Positions 1 to 13,624 of a stretch of DNA of 64,000 nucleotides are shown one piece after another. Within the stretch, counting starts at the first letter, position 1. Every line of letters starts with the position of its first letter. Position numbers and translations under genes: made by a program. The stretch covers positions 19,444,501 to 19,508,500 of the forward strand of contig CM072891.1 of assembly GCA_037013685.1 (NCBI GenBank), written 5' to 3'. Origin of the DNA: Acridotheres tristis (lineage: Eukaryota; Chordata; Aves; Passeriformes; Sturnidae). The notes beneath the pieces are model-generated. The model made no database searches and had not been told where the DNA came from. It was given only the letters and a program-made list of their open reading frames with translations.

Positions 1-3000
1 GTAACCCTTGAGAACAGCTAGTTCTGGAATATGGTCTTCTACAGGCAGACCTTTAGCACTTCAGTGTCATTATCTGCAGCAGCAGCTATTACAATAAGCC
101 AGGTTTGTATAGCTCTAAGCTGCCGCTGAAGAAAACTGATCTGCAATTTCCTAAAACAGATGAGCCTTTGCATTGACTTCAAAAGGCTTTAGATCAGACC
201 CGTGGAATCGTTCCAGAAGAGAAAAATTCACTGTGAGATCTTCCAGCAGCCCAGGCTGGAGTTGTTGCATAGAAATCCTGGAGTAGAAGTATGACACAAA
301 GATGTGTTTTGACAGCACAGGTCTCATCCTTTTATAATCACTGGTTCCTGCCTGAGTTTGAAATTGATGTCATATTTCAGGACATACCTAGCCTCAGACA
401 CTGTAGTATGAATTCCATGTGATGAAACTGGGTATCAGAAGGTGGGTTGTAATGTCCCAGTTTATCTAACCACCTTCCTTTTCCAAGGAAATCAAATTCA
501 CTTTATTTTCCTTCTTTTTATTGTGGAGGCACAGCTGGCCATGCTCTGTAGGTATTGCATTGTTTCTCGTACCTAAAATTAATGAGGTGCTTGGGCCTTT
601 TTGTGTTTTGAATACGATGCCCTGCTTTCCTCTCTTTGTAGGGAACATAGTGAACCAACTGTAGGGTACTTTATGAGCAGACAGCTCCTGTTCTTCTTGG
701 TGTAGGAGTCAATAAATCCTTTCAGCTCCATGCTGTGACCGTAGCCATTATTCTCAAATTAAAGGAAATACTTTTTAAAGTTTGTTCAGTTTGGAGTTTT
801 TTTTAATATGCCTGTCTCTGCTCATTAAAGTCATAATAGTCTCATTTTTCTTATCTTTTATTCTGTTACTCTTTTGCCGTGATTTTCCTGTTTGTAAATG
901 AGAATTCAGTTTCCAGATGGTCTTTCTTTCCATTGTCCTAGTCCAGAGACTTGGAGTTTCTCATATCCAGTATAATTAAGAAAATGTGCTGTTTCCTACA
1001 CTTTTTGCAGTCACCATGTGCTTGCAGGTCGGGACTGGCCACAGCATCTGTTGTCTTTTAGTCAGGGGAAAGGAGAGAATAAGGTACACAGACAGAAACT
1101 GTGCAGCTGGCAGGTGAACTGCAGGACAAATGGGTAAAACTATGGAGGGTATTACTGGAGGAGGCATAAGGAACTAGAGTCAGTGGGGATAGAGGTGTGG
1201 GAAGGAATTGCAGGTGTTATGACACTGGAGGAGAGTGGAAGTAGGATGTCCTTAGATGTGGTGAGCTGGGAATGGAGGACGATCCAGAGTTTTCTGGTGG
1301 ATAATGAAATAAAATTCAGGGTGTGGATCTACAAGTGGTCAGCCTCTTTTAGTTCTACTGCATACAGAGCAATTTGTCCTTGGAAAAATACCAGTATCTG
1401 TAGAGCAATGTATGCAGTGGCTATCCAATGCATTTCTCCTCTGCCTGTGTATGGGCCACACCCCACTGCTACCAGCAAGCCCTGCAGTTCCTGGGAGCTG
1501 CCTGTGCCTGTGGCTTGCTGTTTGGCCCCTTGTCCAAAGCATGGGGACAAGAGTGTGGTTAATCCAATCACTTCTTGAGCCCTTAGTGAAGGGCAGCATA
1601 TCGGCACTCAGTGAAAATCCTGTTAGGAATCTGTCAGAGGGTGATTAAGAGATGTCAGAGGGCAGAGTAAGCTGTATCAGCACGGAGCTGGGTAGATGAA
1701 GTGTTCTGTGGTGAGCCTAATCTTGTGAAGAGCATGACCTCTGCTGTATAAAGGTTTTCCGTGGTAACCCCCCTTTTTAATTAGATTTTTAATATACATA
1801 TAACCTAGCTGAAACAATCTTGGTTGATAGGAGGGTCAAAAGGGTGTGAAGACTTCCTGATGGAGCGTGGAAAGGCGTGGTAAAGAAGAGGAGATGTAAG
1901 AAATTAGCATAGAAAATGGGATTAACATCAGCTAAAAGTACATGTGAAGAGCAGTTTATCTGCTGTTTCCCCTCCTCCCTCCTCACCCTCTCTTTCTTTG
2001 CTGCTCACTGCTCCCTCCTTATAAGTGCATCAGTGCTTCTCAATACATCACTGGACCAAGTGGGGATGTTGTGGCTCATTACCCAGATGTTGCCTAATTA
2101 CAGGAACATGTTTTCCAAAAGATATCATGGGCAGGATAGACAGACTTCTGCTGGCTTCCTTCTGTACCTGAAAATGGCTGTCTTTGGTCATCTCCTGACA
2201 AAGGATTAATGAGGTCTGAAGGGGAACACGGCTCTCATCATTCCTCAAGAAGAGCTTTACAAGTAGATGGACAGCTCTTGGAAAGAGGGGGGAAAAAAAG
2301 ACTTCTGACTAGGAGAGTTGTGAGTGAAAGCAGAGTTTTCCCAGTACCCATCCAGTGATGAAAAAGAGTTGGGCTTTTTTTCCTTGTGCCTCAGTGGAAA
2401 GATCTGTTGTATTTTCATTTGTCTTTCGAATTTGAAAACGATGAAACCAGTCTTCTGTTTCCCTGTGTGCAGGGGGTGGGTGTGCTGCCCTGACACTTTC
2501 AGATGTTCGCATTGGAAGCTGAAGTCTGCACTTCTCCCGTGGCAGCAAAGCTTCGTCTCCCGAGTGTTTTTATACAGGAACAATTCTTGATCTGAAATGG
2601 GAACTCAGCCCACAGACATCACAAGCTGCTGGTAGATCCCAGAGGACTTCAAGAGTTTGTTAGAGTTGCTGATGAAATTGTGGTCTTTTGCTAAAGCAGC
2701 ATCAGTGTGATGGTGAAGGTTCGTGTCCTGGTTCCCTGAGGGAGCCTCTTTAGATTTGTGGGTGTGTCTGGAGAGATGGGAAAGAGAGCACACCGAAAGG
2801 GCTCAACACTCACATTCTTTGTTATATTCAGGGGGCATAAAGGTTTTCTGAGAAGTATTGATTTATGAAATATTGCAAGAAAGAGACCAAGATAGAAATC
2901 AATAGAGGTGATGTTGGTTCTGTGTGTTTTGATCCTGCTGAGCTTGGAGGATGATCCTACCATAATCTCTGAGGCATCCAGTGTAAAACCTGCTCCTGCT

Positions 3001-3007
3001 GAGCTGC

Positions 3008-3036
3008 TGTGTGTGTATGTGTGTATATATATATAT
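3008..3036. repeat. TG/TA compound microsatellite
   Basis: A run of TG units interrupted by one A passes into a run of TA units. It is a simple sequence in intron 1 and a likely length-polymorphic site. Confidence 0.9.
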
Positions 3037-3874
3037 CTGTACGTGTTTGTGTCTCTTGTTCCTTAATATCAGGCATGTGGATCCAATCACATCTGAGCTG
3101 GTGCATTGTTCTCCCCGGTCTCTGAGCTTAGGAGTGTGTCCCTCTGGCTGCCTGAGCCAGCAGACGTTTGGCAGTGCTCGTGGCTCAGGACAGTAAATCT
3201 GGGCTGTGGCAATTCAGTGTGCAGCTCCCCTGTGCTCTGAGCTGAGGCACGGGCATCTCAGCACTGAGGAACCTCTCCTTCCGTGCTCCTGCTGAGCATT
3301 TGAACTCTGGCTTCAGTCCTACCATAATTACAGTTTATGCAGTTTAAAAACAGTTAATGCATGAGCCCTCAGAACAGCCTTTAAGCACTAGATTATCTCT
3401 GTAGAAGAGCCCACGGTCAAAATAATTCATTACCAACCTGGGTAGCTCTATCCTCATCCTTTTAGATTTCTAGATTTCTCCTATACCTCCTTTTGCCATT
3501 ATGCAATTATAAATTGATACCATGTAATTTGCCTGTCACTTGATATAAGTCTCTGTTTATTTTAAATGCAATAATTAGAGATAACAATCGCTATAGGAAA
3601 ATAAACATCTCTTCAATGAGAAGACTGAGTAATTAAGGGCAATTATTGGTTTCTGTAAGTAGGATGCTCAGTAACAAAGTTCTTTCCAGTGCAGCTAAGA
3701 GTAGTATAAGATGTGCATCACTGGAGACCAGAAATCTGTGCTCTAAAAGAATTGGGATGTGAAATGGAAGCTAATAATAAGAAATTATCTAGAGGTTTCT
3801 TTCCAGATTGTATTTAGAATGCAGTTTTCCTGGTTGTAATATGTAAAACTTGGATAGGATTTCTATCCCTTTCC

Positions 3875-3966
3875 AGCATTCTTTGTAAGGATTAATCAGT
3901 TAATCCTTCTACAACCCTTGCAAGGTAAGTAAGTGCTATTATCCTTATTTTACGGCTATGGAAATC
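3875..3966 (-). repeat. MIR SINE relic, reverse orientation
   Basis: Read on the + strand this follows the reverse complement of the MIR 3' half: an AGCATTCTTTGTAAG block, then ATTAATC-AGTTAATCC, CAACCC-TGCAAGGTAAGTA, and TATTATCC-TATTTTACGG-TATGGAAA. The order and spacing of these blocks match the MIR consensus as I know it. The copy is strongly diverged, as expected for a SINE that predates the amniote radiation. Confidence 0.68.
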
Positions 3967-3976
3967 ATGTTGCTGT

Positions 3977-4070
3977 GGGCCAAATTTTAATCCATTTTCC
4001 ACTGTTGCAGATCTAAAGCAACTTCACTGCAGTCAGCAGAGTTAGACACTGTAACTGAACTGATTTAACC
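3977..4070. repeat. Ancient amniote interspersed repeat copy
   Basis: The stretch begins GGGCCAAATTTTAATCC and carries a central CACTGCAGTCAGCAGAGTTA block, then a loose mirror of its first half. This resembles the palindromic 'aagtca-tgg-gttac' repeat common in reptile and bird genomes. I do not know its proper family name. It adjoins the MIR relic just upstream. Confidence 0.45.
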
Positions 4071-7047
4071 CTAATTGAAACTGCAGTGTTTGTGAAGATA
4101 ACTGTGGAGAATAAAGAGGAGGAATATTACATTTTAAGATTGTCCTCTACCCTGCTTGAGATGTATTAATGCTTTTGATTGCTGTAAGGGTTGATTTTCT
4201 GGACTGGCATCCTTGAGATTTTGCAGGTCTTGCACATGTTAGTGCATGTAGTTTTCAGGAATGAGCATCCATAAATTCTTTTAAGTTTTACAACACCAAC
4301 CTTCAATTTGTGGGGATAAATTAAATTATTTGTATTAAAGAGCATGTGTACAAAGTCCATGTGCAGCAATAATATATACACATCAGTCTTTTTGAAAAAC
4401 AGTGTACTTGAGCTTGTCAGCCTAGAAGTTTTGTTCCTCTTCTAATCCAGATAGTTTGTTGCCAGTACTTGAGCCCTGAAGTAAACCACAAATGTTTGTG
4501 TTTTGCAGTGCCTAGATTAAATTTTGCAGAGAGTTCACTGACTTGAATTAATTGGCAATTAGCTAACTCATGTTAAAAGAGGAGTGATATTTCTCTCTAG
4601 ACATTCCTTTAATTGCTCATCCAGCCAAAATAGACACTTCTGGCCAGGCCAGGGCTTTCCTCTCGGATTTTTTAAGGTTTTTGACAATGCACTCTGAAGT
4701 GAAGAGGCAGCAACATGTGTGTGCAGATGATCTTCTGAAATCAGTGTTTAGTATTCCTACTGCAGAAATTTATTTTAGGTTGGTTTTATTTTAAAAGAAA
4801 ACAAAAGACTTCCCTTTACCAGTGGGAAAAAATCATATGTGTTAAATATAGCAAGTGTACCTTTACTTCTTCGAGTTGTTATTTGTCTCATGGTTAAAAG
4901 TCAGGATATCAAGTTACTTGTGTTTAACATTTCTGAAAGACTGGAAACATCATCGACCATGAAAATACTATAAGTGCTGTATTTAAACAACAGTGGTGTT
5001 TCATTATTTATTACTCTCTCCTCAGAACAATAATTTGTTTCAGATTGGTGACTTAGGCAGACTTCAGGTTTGGATAGTACTGAAAACATTCTTTCTTGTT
5101 CCTAAAATGTTTCTTTCTCTAATGAAGAGTTGTAATAACAGGATCATTAGTAAGATGCTACTGTTTACACAACTGTAAAATGCATATCAAATAGCACTAG
5201 CTCCGAACTCTTAATGCTTTATTCAGTCTTTTCTAGAGAAAATTGCCGCACAAAATGCAAGGCAAAAGTAAATGAGTCTCTTCTGAAATCCTGTCCTTGG
5301 CCGGCAAGTCCTGGAGGTGATTGCCAGTTACAGTATCAGCCACTTGCTGTGGGCATGGATTCACAGTGAATAAGTTATCTCAGCTGGAGGGAAGCTTTTG
5401 TTTCTCCATCCCCACAGAACATTCTTCTTGGGTAAAAAAGGAATCTTCTCTCTGTACTGCTTCAGGATGGGCTGTCCACTTTTCCAGCTGATTTAATCTG
5501 TCCCTTGCTCATCACATAAGCTCCTGTCTTTTTCAAAAACTGGTTGTGTATCTGTAAGCATCCACAGAGTGGGAGTTTGCCAGCAAAAAAATGCACAGGC
5601 ATGGTTATTAGCAGGTCACTGCTGCATTTGGTTGTGTCAGGCTTGTACACTTCCCTTTGCTCTTCTTCCTTCAGTGGCATCTTCGTGTCATCCGGGAGTT
5701 CTCATGCTCATTGGTTTCCAAATTGTGGCTTTTAGTTGTGATGAAAAGACAGCGTTAACTTACACATCCCCTTGCTTTCCAGAGTGTTCATGTTTTCTTC
5801 TTTACTCCCCAAACTGCTGTTATAGGGCTGGTTCTGATGCAGTTCAGTGGCTAAGATCAAAAGCAGCCCGATGTTTGCAGTTCATTGGATGCAAAAACTG
5901 ATTTGAAAGCCCCGGGATATCAGTGTCCAGAGTCCCCAGGAATGACCTATAGATGGAGATGTGAGGTGTGCCTGAAGCAGTGAGCATGTGACAGCTGTGT
6001 GGGTGGTGGAGGGAAACTTCAAGCAGTTGATTCCCACAGCATCTTAGATTTTCTGTCAGGACAGACCAGAGTTAACTTTAGCAGTCACAAAGGTTACTTG
6101 CTTGCATTTGAGGGGTTAATTGCACATGAAGTGGAGAAGTTCAAGCTCTATTTGTTGCCTGGCAGACTTGCTGTAAGACAAGCCAGTGCAAAATATCCTT
6201 GCAGCAGCAGCAGCTGTGTTTGTTTTCCTTTGCAGGAGACACACATACCTGTGCTGGCCTGACTGTGTAGATAAGCTTTGCAAATAAGTACCTAAGTTAT
6301 TGACACATTTGTATTGGAGGAGGATTTATATGTTTTTGAAGTGCTTATTAACAGCTGCATATACAGAAGAAGGAAAAAATGGAAGATGCTCTACCTCTTC
6401 CACAACCCTGTAAACACACCTTGGGCACTTGTTTCCAAGCAGGCATTTCTGCCACTTCCATTATTTCAGTTACAGCTCAGCAGTTTATTCATATAGTTGC
6501 TTCCCTCTAAGGTCTGTTATTATTTAGATAAATAATACATCTTGAATGGTTTGTGTCAGTGAAAGGGGTTCTTAAGAATCAGAAACCCACAGGATCTCAA
6601 ATCCACATTTAAGTCATCTCTCAGTAGTTGCACAATTGACTGAAATTACAAGACAGAAACAGAAGTCCTGAGGACAAACCCTTCCTACCTCAGCTCAATT
6701 TGGCTTTCTTCTTAGTAGCAGGAGAAGAGGGTGTTATCCTATAGATAGACTTACCAACAGGGATTTTTATTTTTTTTTATTTCTGCTTAGGCTGGCATGC
6801 AAATGTCAAAAGGAAGTGGCCAGGGGAGAAGGGAGGAAGCAAGACATAGTGACATGTTTTATTTTTATCCTAAAATTACATTCAGTGAATTTAGTACAGT
6901 AAAAAGTGCTGTCTTGGGCTGTTCAGAGGGTTGTCTAAAATTTCTATCTCCACAAAACAGACAGCAATGACAGTGCATTTCTTTTCTTGATTTTTAAAAT
7001 GCAAATCAGGAGAAGAGGAAAGATCCATTAAATCTCACATATGTTTT

Positions 7048-7136
7048 CTCATTCTGCCCTTTGATACCATGGCATAAATCAAGAATGATTTCTTGAGGTC
7101 AATGAAATTAATTCAATATAAAATCAGTGTGGTTCG
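7048..7136. repeat. Ancient amniote interspersed repeat copy
   Basis: The blocks GGCATAAATCAAGAATGA, TTGAGGTCAATGAAATTA and AAAATCAGTGTGG occur in the same order and spacing as the old amniote repeat suspected at 3977. The copy is much diverged; the family name is not known to me. Confidence 0.42.
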
Positions 7137-9163
7137 GTACCAGTTTTATTTTTGCAAAGTGTTTGGTGTCTTCTAACAGTTCGTTAACTTTTTATTGGAG
7201 GAAACAGAATGGTTTAATCTTAATTTTTGAGTTTTTGTGGTAGGTTAATAGCTACAAGGACAGAGGACACTGAAGATAGCCTGCGCAGCATGACAGTGCC
7301 CCAGAAGTTCATGGGTAAACCCTTCTAGGGCTCAATGAGAGGGTGCTTCAGGGAGGAAAAAAGAAAAATAGTTTACAAATCAGCCACATGCAGTTGGGCA
7401 GATGTCTTGACTTAGGAGCAACAAGCTTTGAAATCAAAGCCTGGTATATAGCTAGTGAGGAACCAGTTAGAGAGCAGTTGTTTCTCACCCTTATGTCAAT
7501 TATGACCTCTGAAAATAATTGGCCCATGCCACATTACAGTACAGCACAGTGCCACAGATGCTGGGAGTCTAGATATAAAGGGCTGAGCTAGAAGTTCTGC
7601 TGAGATTTGAAAGTGTGACCAAGAGCAATGTAGAAAGTGCTGTCACTGTGCTGCAAGAGTGATGCAAGGCTGTGGTTTGTCCTGGAAGCAGGAAGGAAGC
7701 GATGGGCACAGATTGAACCAGCGCACGCTTTCAGCAGCGTGGTGCCAAGTAGCCTCTCTCCAAACACACAACAAAGCCAAAGGGAAGAAGCATCATAAGG
7801 CTGCAGGTGCTCTGAGCAGTGAACATAGAGCCAGAAGTGCTTTGGTTAATACTACAAATAAAATTTTTAAAAGTCAGGCAGGAGAGTGAGTGTGGCTGGA
7901 CATCACAGCCTCTTGCCCCTGCTCGGTTTCTCGGTTGCTGCAGGCAGAGGACATGCTATTGCTGTACACAGTTTCTAATGGATTTGTCAGTGCACTGCAT
8001 TCTTAATTTTTGTGACTTGTTTATGTCGTGGCTGAAAGTGAGGATGTCAGCGTTTAACCAGATGAAACTGAGAAATTATGGGACTAGAAATATCCAGAAC
8101 ATATGAGTATGCTATAAAAGAGATGTAACTGGAAGCAAGTTGGGAGTTTATTTCTCCACATAATAGCCAGTGATTAATAACTCCAAATTTATGATTACCT
8201 GTGCAGCAAAAGGATGGACAAGTACCTGCAGAAGATTGCTGAAGCCCCTGATGAAATTAGTTCACTTAATTGGGCCTAGTTTGTAGTAAGGCAATAATCC
8301 ATTTGTCCCTCAGTAAGACGTGTCAAGTTCTGTGTTTCACTGGACTGAAAATCTGCTGTGTTCAAATTCCACATAAAGCAACTTGTGTGGCTTTGTGGTT
8401 TGCATTAGGGGATGGGGTTGGTTTCTTAACTGCAACCTAGCCTAGGAGCTGGAAACAAAGTTAGTTCTTTTTTCTGCTGTTTGATGTCATTGTTTATAAA
8501 TGCTCTGCAAAACACAGCAGGTCTTAGTGACACCAGGGACGTGCCATTTCTTTTTCAGTTCAGTTATAACTGAATTAACCTAAATGGCAATTTGGCATGT
8601 AGTGTGTGGAGTGGGATGGTATCCAGCCCATCAGGTGTTGTGCTGTATGTGCATGTTAGACAAGAGTAAAACCTGAAGCAAACAAGGTCTCACTTGAATA
8701 ACCTGTGAAGTACAACTTTTGCAGCTACAAATTTTCTTAATGGCAGTAGAGTTGAGCTCAAGGGACCATCTTAAATTCATTTGTGGGAGATATCTCAGTG
8801 TACCTTCATGTAAGTCACCCGACTTAGATGAAAGTTGTATGTTACTTCTTTCTTTTAAGTCTTGGTGTTCCATATTTTGATGATAGTTCAGACATCCTAA
8901 TCCTGTCAGAGATATCAATATCCTCTTGCCAATATAATCAGTTAACAGCACTCTCTTTTATTGCAGGACAAGAATACAGTAAATAATAACAAACAAGAAC
9001 TTAGAATTGTAGCAGCATATGCTGATGTTCCTCCACACCACAATGGAATTCATCACAGTACTAACTTTATCCAGCAGGGTACATTAAAACAGTAAGGGAA
9101 GCCATAATTGTGTCTTTTTATTGTGATCATGGAAACTTTGGAAGGAGCAAGAGAAATGTAAAA

Positions 9164-9380
9164 GCCATGTCTACACTACAAACATTTGACCATCTAGTTT
9201 TGTTGATTTCCAAACTTCTGTTGATGTCAGGTGTCAGCAAAAGCCCTTAGCCCAGTGTGGTTCAATTGCCAGAACTTCTTATTGGCAGAACACATTTTGA
9301 GTGGTGAGAGCTGGGCTACAGCGCTTCAACAAAACCACAGTTTTAGTGGCAGAAACTGCAGGAGTATCAGCGATGTTGAT
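9164..9380. repeat. Possible decayed DNA-transposon copy
   Basis: The sequence starts GCCATGTCTACACTACAAA, then has TTTTGTTGA, CAGAAC, GCTGGGCTACAGCGCTTC and related blocks. Together they recall the palindromic 'gtctacact' repeats abundant in turtle and crocodile genomes. The right end is not clear. The element ends about 200 bp before BRSK2 exon 2. Confidence is limited because the match is by memory of a motif pattern only. Confidence 0.33.
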
Positions 9381-9539
9381 GGCTTCACTGCCACATGGTC
9401 ACAGTGTGGGCTGAAGGGTCTTCTTTACTCACAAGACCTTTTCTGGCTGGAGAAGGTATTAATGGGAATTTGTTTGCATATAAGCTGCCAACAGCTGGAT
9501 GGTGTTCTAAAAGGAAAAACTTCAACAACTAACCTCAAC

Positions 9540-9686
<147 letters not shown>

Positions 9687-12600
9687 TAATGGAAGATTTA
9701 AAAAAAAAAAGATTAAGTTCCTGACTCTGTGTCTTCTGTTCCATGCAAAATTAATATCTTTAATTATGTATAACAAACATCCCTGTCAGTACTAGGATTA
9801 TGCCGAGCATAATAACAATAATTTAGTTATGGGGGAGGCGAGGGCAGCTGAAATGAAATGGGAGAATGCCTGTGCTTTGTGCACAAAATAAACACTCAGC
9901 TACAGAGTTGGTGCTTCTCTGCTGGGGCCAGTATATGTTGGGCACCTGACTTTCAGCACTACAACAGTGTCATTGTGGTACATTGCAGGCTGAGGTGTAG
10001 AAATGTCAGTATGAAGAGATTTAACAGGGGCTAGTGGATCTGTTACTTGAATAATCCTACTGCTTGTTCTGCTGCAGGGCTTCTCTATCATCTGATGTGC
10101 CACTGTCCAAGACTGCTTAAAGCTTTTGTAATTCAGTTTACAATCCACAGAGCTGTGCCATTGGAAACCATCAAAGTGTTTGTCCCTATGGTCCCAATGA
10201 GTGTTAGTGTTCAGAAGAGTTTGGTTTGGTTTTTACCTAGCCTTGTGATTCTCCTCACATGAATGTCATTGATTGATCTTGGAAACCCAAAAATAAAATA
10301 AATGTATGCATAGCAGTTTATTCATGTGATTTGGTGATTAGAGAGGCTAAATTCAGCTTGATGGGGAGGAACACAACTGCACTGCAATCAACAGAATTCC
10401 GTCATGCTGTCACCTGCAAATTACGCTAACAGGTTTGCATGCAGCGTTGAGTTTATTGAGGTGACTTCCCTATATAAGCACACAGAGCTTCTCTATATAA
10501 ACTCATTTTTACACTCCTGTTTCCCATATGGACTTCTGTGTCAGCTGTTTCCCAGCACAAGTAAGTATAGCAACCTTACTTAGAGAAGAAAGAAAATGGA
10601 GTGTAAGCTAATATGCAGTCAGTTAAACAAAAAATGTAAGTTTATATTTTTTTCAGACAAGGATTTTGAAAGTTTATACTCAATTGTAACATCTTCAGAC
10701 TTTATCTTTCTGGAATTTCATTGATGTATTCCCTCTCCTGCAGTCCTGTGGATTCAAACAGACTTCTAATATAGACCAAAAGTTAGAAAGTGAAATAGGT
10801 AAGAAAACTGTGTGTAAATGGTAAAATCTGAATGGACACTAAGTACTGAATATATCCCAGAACAAAGTAATAGGAATAATTTTGAAAAACTTGAGCATTT
10901 TGTTTGGTGAGAGAAACTGTCTGGTATTTATAGGAAACACTTGATTTACCTCACTGCTTTTCAGAGTAGGAGTCAGATCACTTGGCATAGCAAAGCGATC
11001 TCTCTGCTTTAGCTGTGTCGCATTATCTCAGTTGTAGTATGAAATCTGAGAAGTGAAACGGTGTGTTAGCCCTTGTTTACACAGCCACATGCTGGAGCGT
11101 GCCACGTTTTCTGTAAGATTGTACAGCATCTTTCTCAGGAGGAAATTACACGTTGCATCAGAGTTCTCATTTTCAGACCCTTCTTTGTGAGATTGTTCTC
11201 TTTCAAGGATTCTGTTCTCGGTACTCAGGAGGTTGGAATAACAGATGGGATTGAAGTGGTTTGCCCAGTCCTTACATAAATTCAGTAACCAGATGTCTTT
11301 TCAGGAAAGCCCTGTGCCTGGTGGTCACAGACAGGGCCTGAGACTTCTAAGTGAATTTAGAATACTGTTAGCCAGTTTAATCCAGTCTGGCTGGAGGGGA
11401 GAAGTGCTTGCAGCTTTTGGCAATCCCAGTGTGACCATTGTGAAGCATCCAGCTGACAGCTTGCTGTGTGGAGCCAGCAGCCACAGGGACATAGCCAACA
11501 GTGAAGCCAAGTCATCGTGGTGTGGTGGCATTCCTACTTTGCAAGTCTTCCCACCAGCGTATCAGTTCCAGTGACTTTCTTTGCCAGTGGGCTGTGCAGA
11601 GCAGCTCCCGGAGCCAAATGATTCAAGACCACAGCTACTCTTCCAAGCCAGGCCCAGATTGATGGATTTTGCTTTAATCCTTCCTTGTACAGAAAAGCTG
11701 GATCTGACAAACATGCACACCTGCCACATGAAGCTGTAACAGTACAGTGCTGTGGCCATTTATCCTAGAGCATAAGGAAAAAGTCTGCTCACGGTCCTTT
11801 CAACATCTAAAGTGACAGGCAGAAGCATATACAGCCGGCTGCTTTCTTTGTCATCATTATTCTGTTTTGACTTGCTTCTTGTAGCCTCCATTTCTCCAGT
11901 GTTTTTGCAGTGTTTTATTCTGTATGTTCTGGGAACTGTCCCTTCTCTCTGCAGCTGCTCTTCATCTGAGCTGTGCAGAATTGAGAGGCATTTGGTAAAG
12001 TGCTTTCTAATCATAACGTTGTAGTATCGATATTTCTGGAGAGAAGAATTTGGAATGGAAGCAGCTGGTCTCAATTAGCAGAACTGCTGCTATGGAGATG
12101 GTACACGGGCAGGCACGATGCAGACAGGCTGCAGTAAATGTATCATCCAGGCACTCGCTGCCCTGTCAGGGGATGGGGCTGCTCAGTGCACACACAGCCT
12201 TTTGCTTTGTCATGCCGTGCCTTGCTAAACACAGGCTGGGGAGCAGTGTTCCTTTTCCTGCTCCAGCTTGGGCCTCTCTGGGATCCTGCCTTTGGGGCAA
12301 AGCTACGTATGTAATTTCACAGCTGAGGGAAAAGGGTTGGATCTGTTCTTGCTCCTGCCTTCCCTCAGCTGGCAAAAGCTTCACTGGGTTTCTTCAGCAG
12401 AAGCCCCACTGATGTGGAGACCTGTGTCCCACAGTACTTCTAGCTTGCTCTAGCACAAATTGGCACGAAAGATTTCAGAAAGCATTGTGCTACACGGAGC
12501 ATCTCGAGGTTGAAATATGGTTCATTAATTTCCCTGAATTACATCTGGATCACTGACAGGGAAATTAGGCCCAGAATAGCTGGGTTGTCTATAAAGCAGT

Positions 12601-13350
12601 AAAGTTTCCTGAGCAGCCAGGTTCACTACTGATGGTTGCATTTTCAGTACCAGTACAAGCATTTGGAGTTTACAACTTCAGAATATAAAGGTTAAAGCAA
12701 ATCTTTCCTCTGATATGGCAAAAGCTCATCTGGAAACACTGAGGTGTCTCATGGGATATACCTAGAAGAGTCCTTTCTCCTCTTTACTGTCTCACCAGTT
12801 GTCTTCCACTCCTGCCTTCCAAAGAATAAATAACAACAAAAAAACCTCCACTTTGGTGATCCATCAGACAAACCATTATTTGGACAGACAGTGGTAGTAG
12901 AAGCAATGGGAGCATAAAGGGTGAAGAATGACAAGGGGACAGCTGGCCTTGGTCTAATTACTTGAACATGCAGGCATCCTCAGAAAGCCACAGATGTCCC
13001 AGGCCTGATGACTGGAGCCCAGAGCTCCATATGTGTGCTTTGTGTCGGGGTGCCTTTTGTTTCTTCTGAGTCCTCCAGTGCTGGCCTTGAAGCAAGGCAG
13101 GTAGTTCCAGGGCGGGGGATGGGAAGAAAAGCAGTCCCAGTGCTGTGGAGCTCGGTTGTATCACAGCTGGTGGGTTTGGGGAGGCTGTCAGTTGGTTTGG
13201 TGTCCTGCAGGCTAATGAGCTCTGCTTCCAAAAAGTTCTGCACACAGTTCTCTCTGTTCTTAACCACAGCCATCACTATTGGAGATCCCTGATTGCCTGA
13301 AATAATTGAGGATAGGAGGAAATAATTGAAGGGTAGGTAGGAGAATCCAG

Positions 13351-13374
13351 TGTCAGTTCCTCTGGGAACTGACA
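13351..13374. repeat. Perfect 10-bp inverted repeat, 4-nt loop
   Basis: TGTCAGTTCC and its exact complement GGAACTGACA are separated by TCTG. It could form a hairpin in RNA or a small cruciform in DNA. There is no run of T after it, and no known family fits. Confidence 0.85.
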
Positions 13375-13427
13375 GGATAAACTTACAGAAGCATACTTGC
13401 AAACAACTACTGCTTTGCGTGGTCTGT

Positions 13428-13624
13428 CCATCACTTCTTCCTTCTTCCTGAGCTTCTACTTCAGTAAGTGTTTGTTTATCTCTCTGCTACCTCATCCTAT
13501 TTTAGAGTCTTTCCTTCCCTCTCAATTTTCTTTCAGTTGTTCTTTTGTCTTTTTTTAAGACATTCATTCTTTATTCCCTTCCATTCAGTGACTTCTTCCT
13601 TTTTTCTGTTTTTCTTTCTTTTGC
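13428..13624. repeat. Pyrimidine-rich low-complexity stretch
   Basis: About 200 bases are strongly enriched in T and C on the + strand, with many CTTCC, TTTCTT and TCTCT blocks. Several YAG sites follow these tracts, so it could act as cryptic acceptor sequence. No exon is seen after it. Confidence 0.6.
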
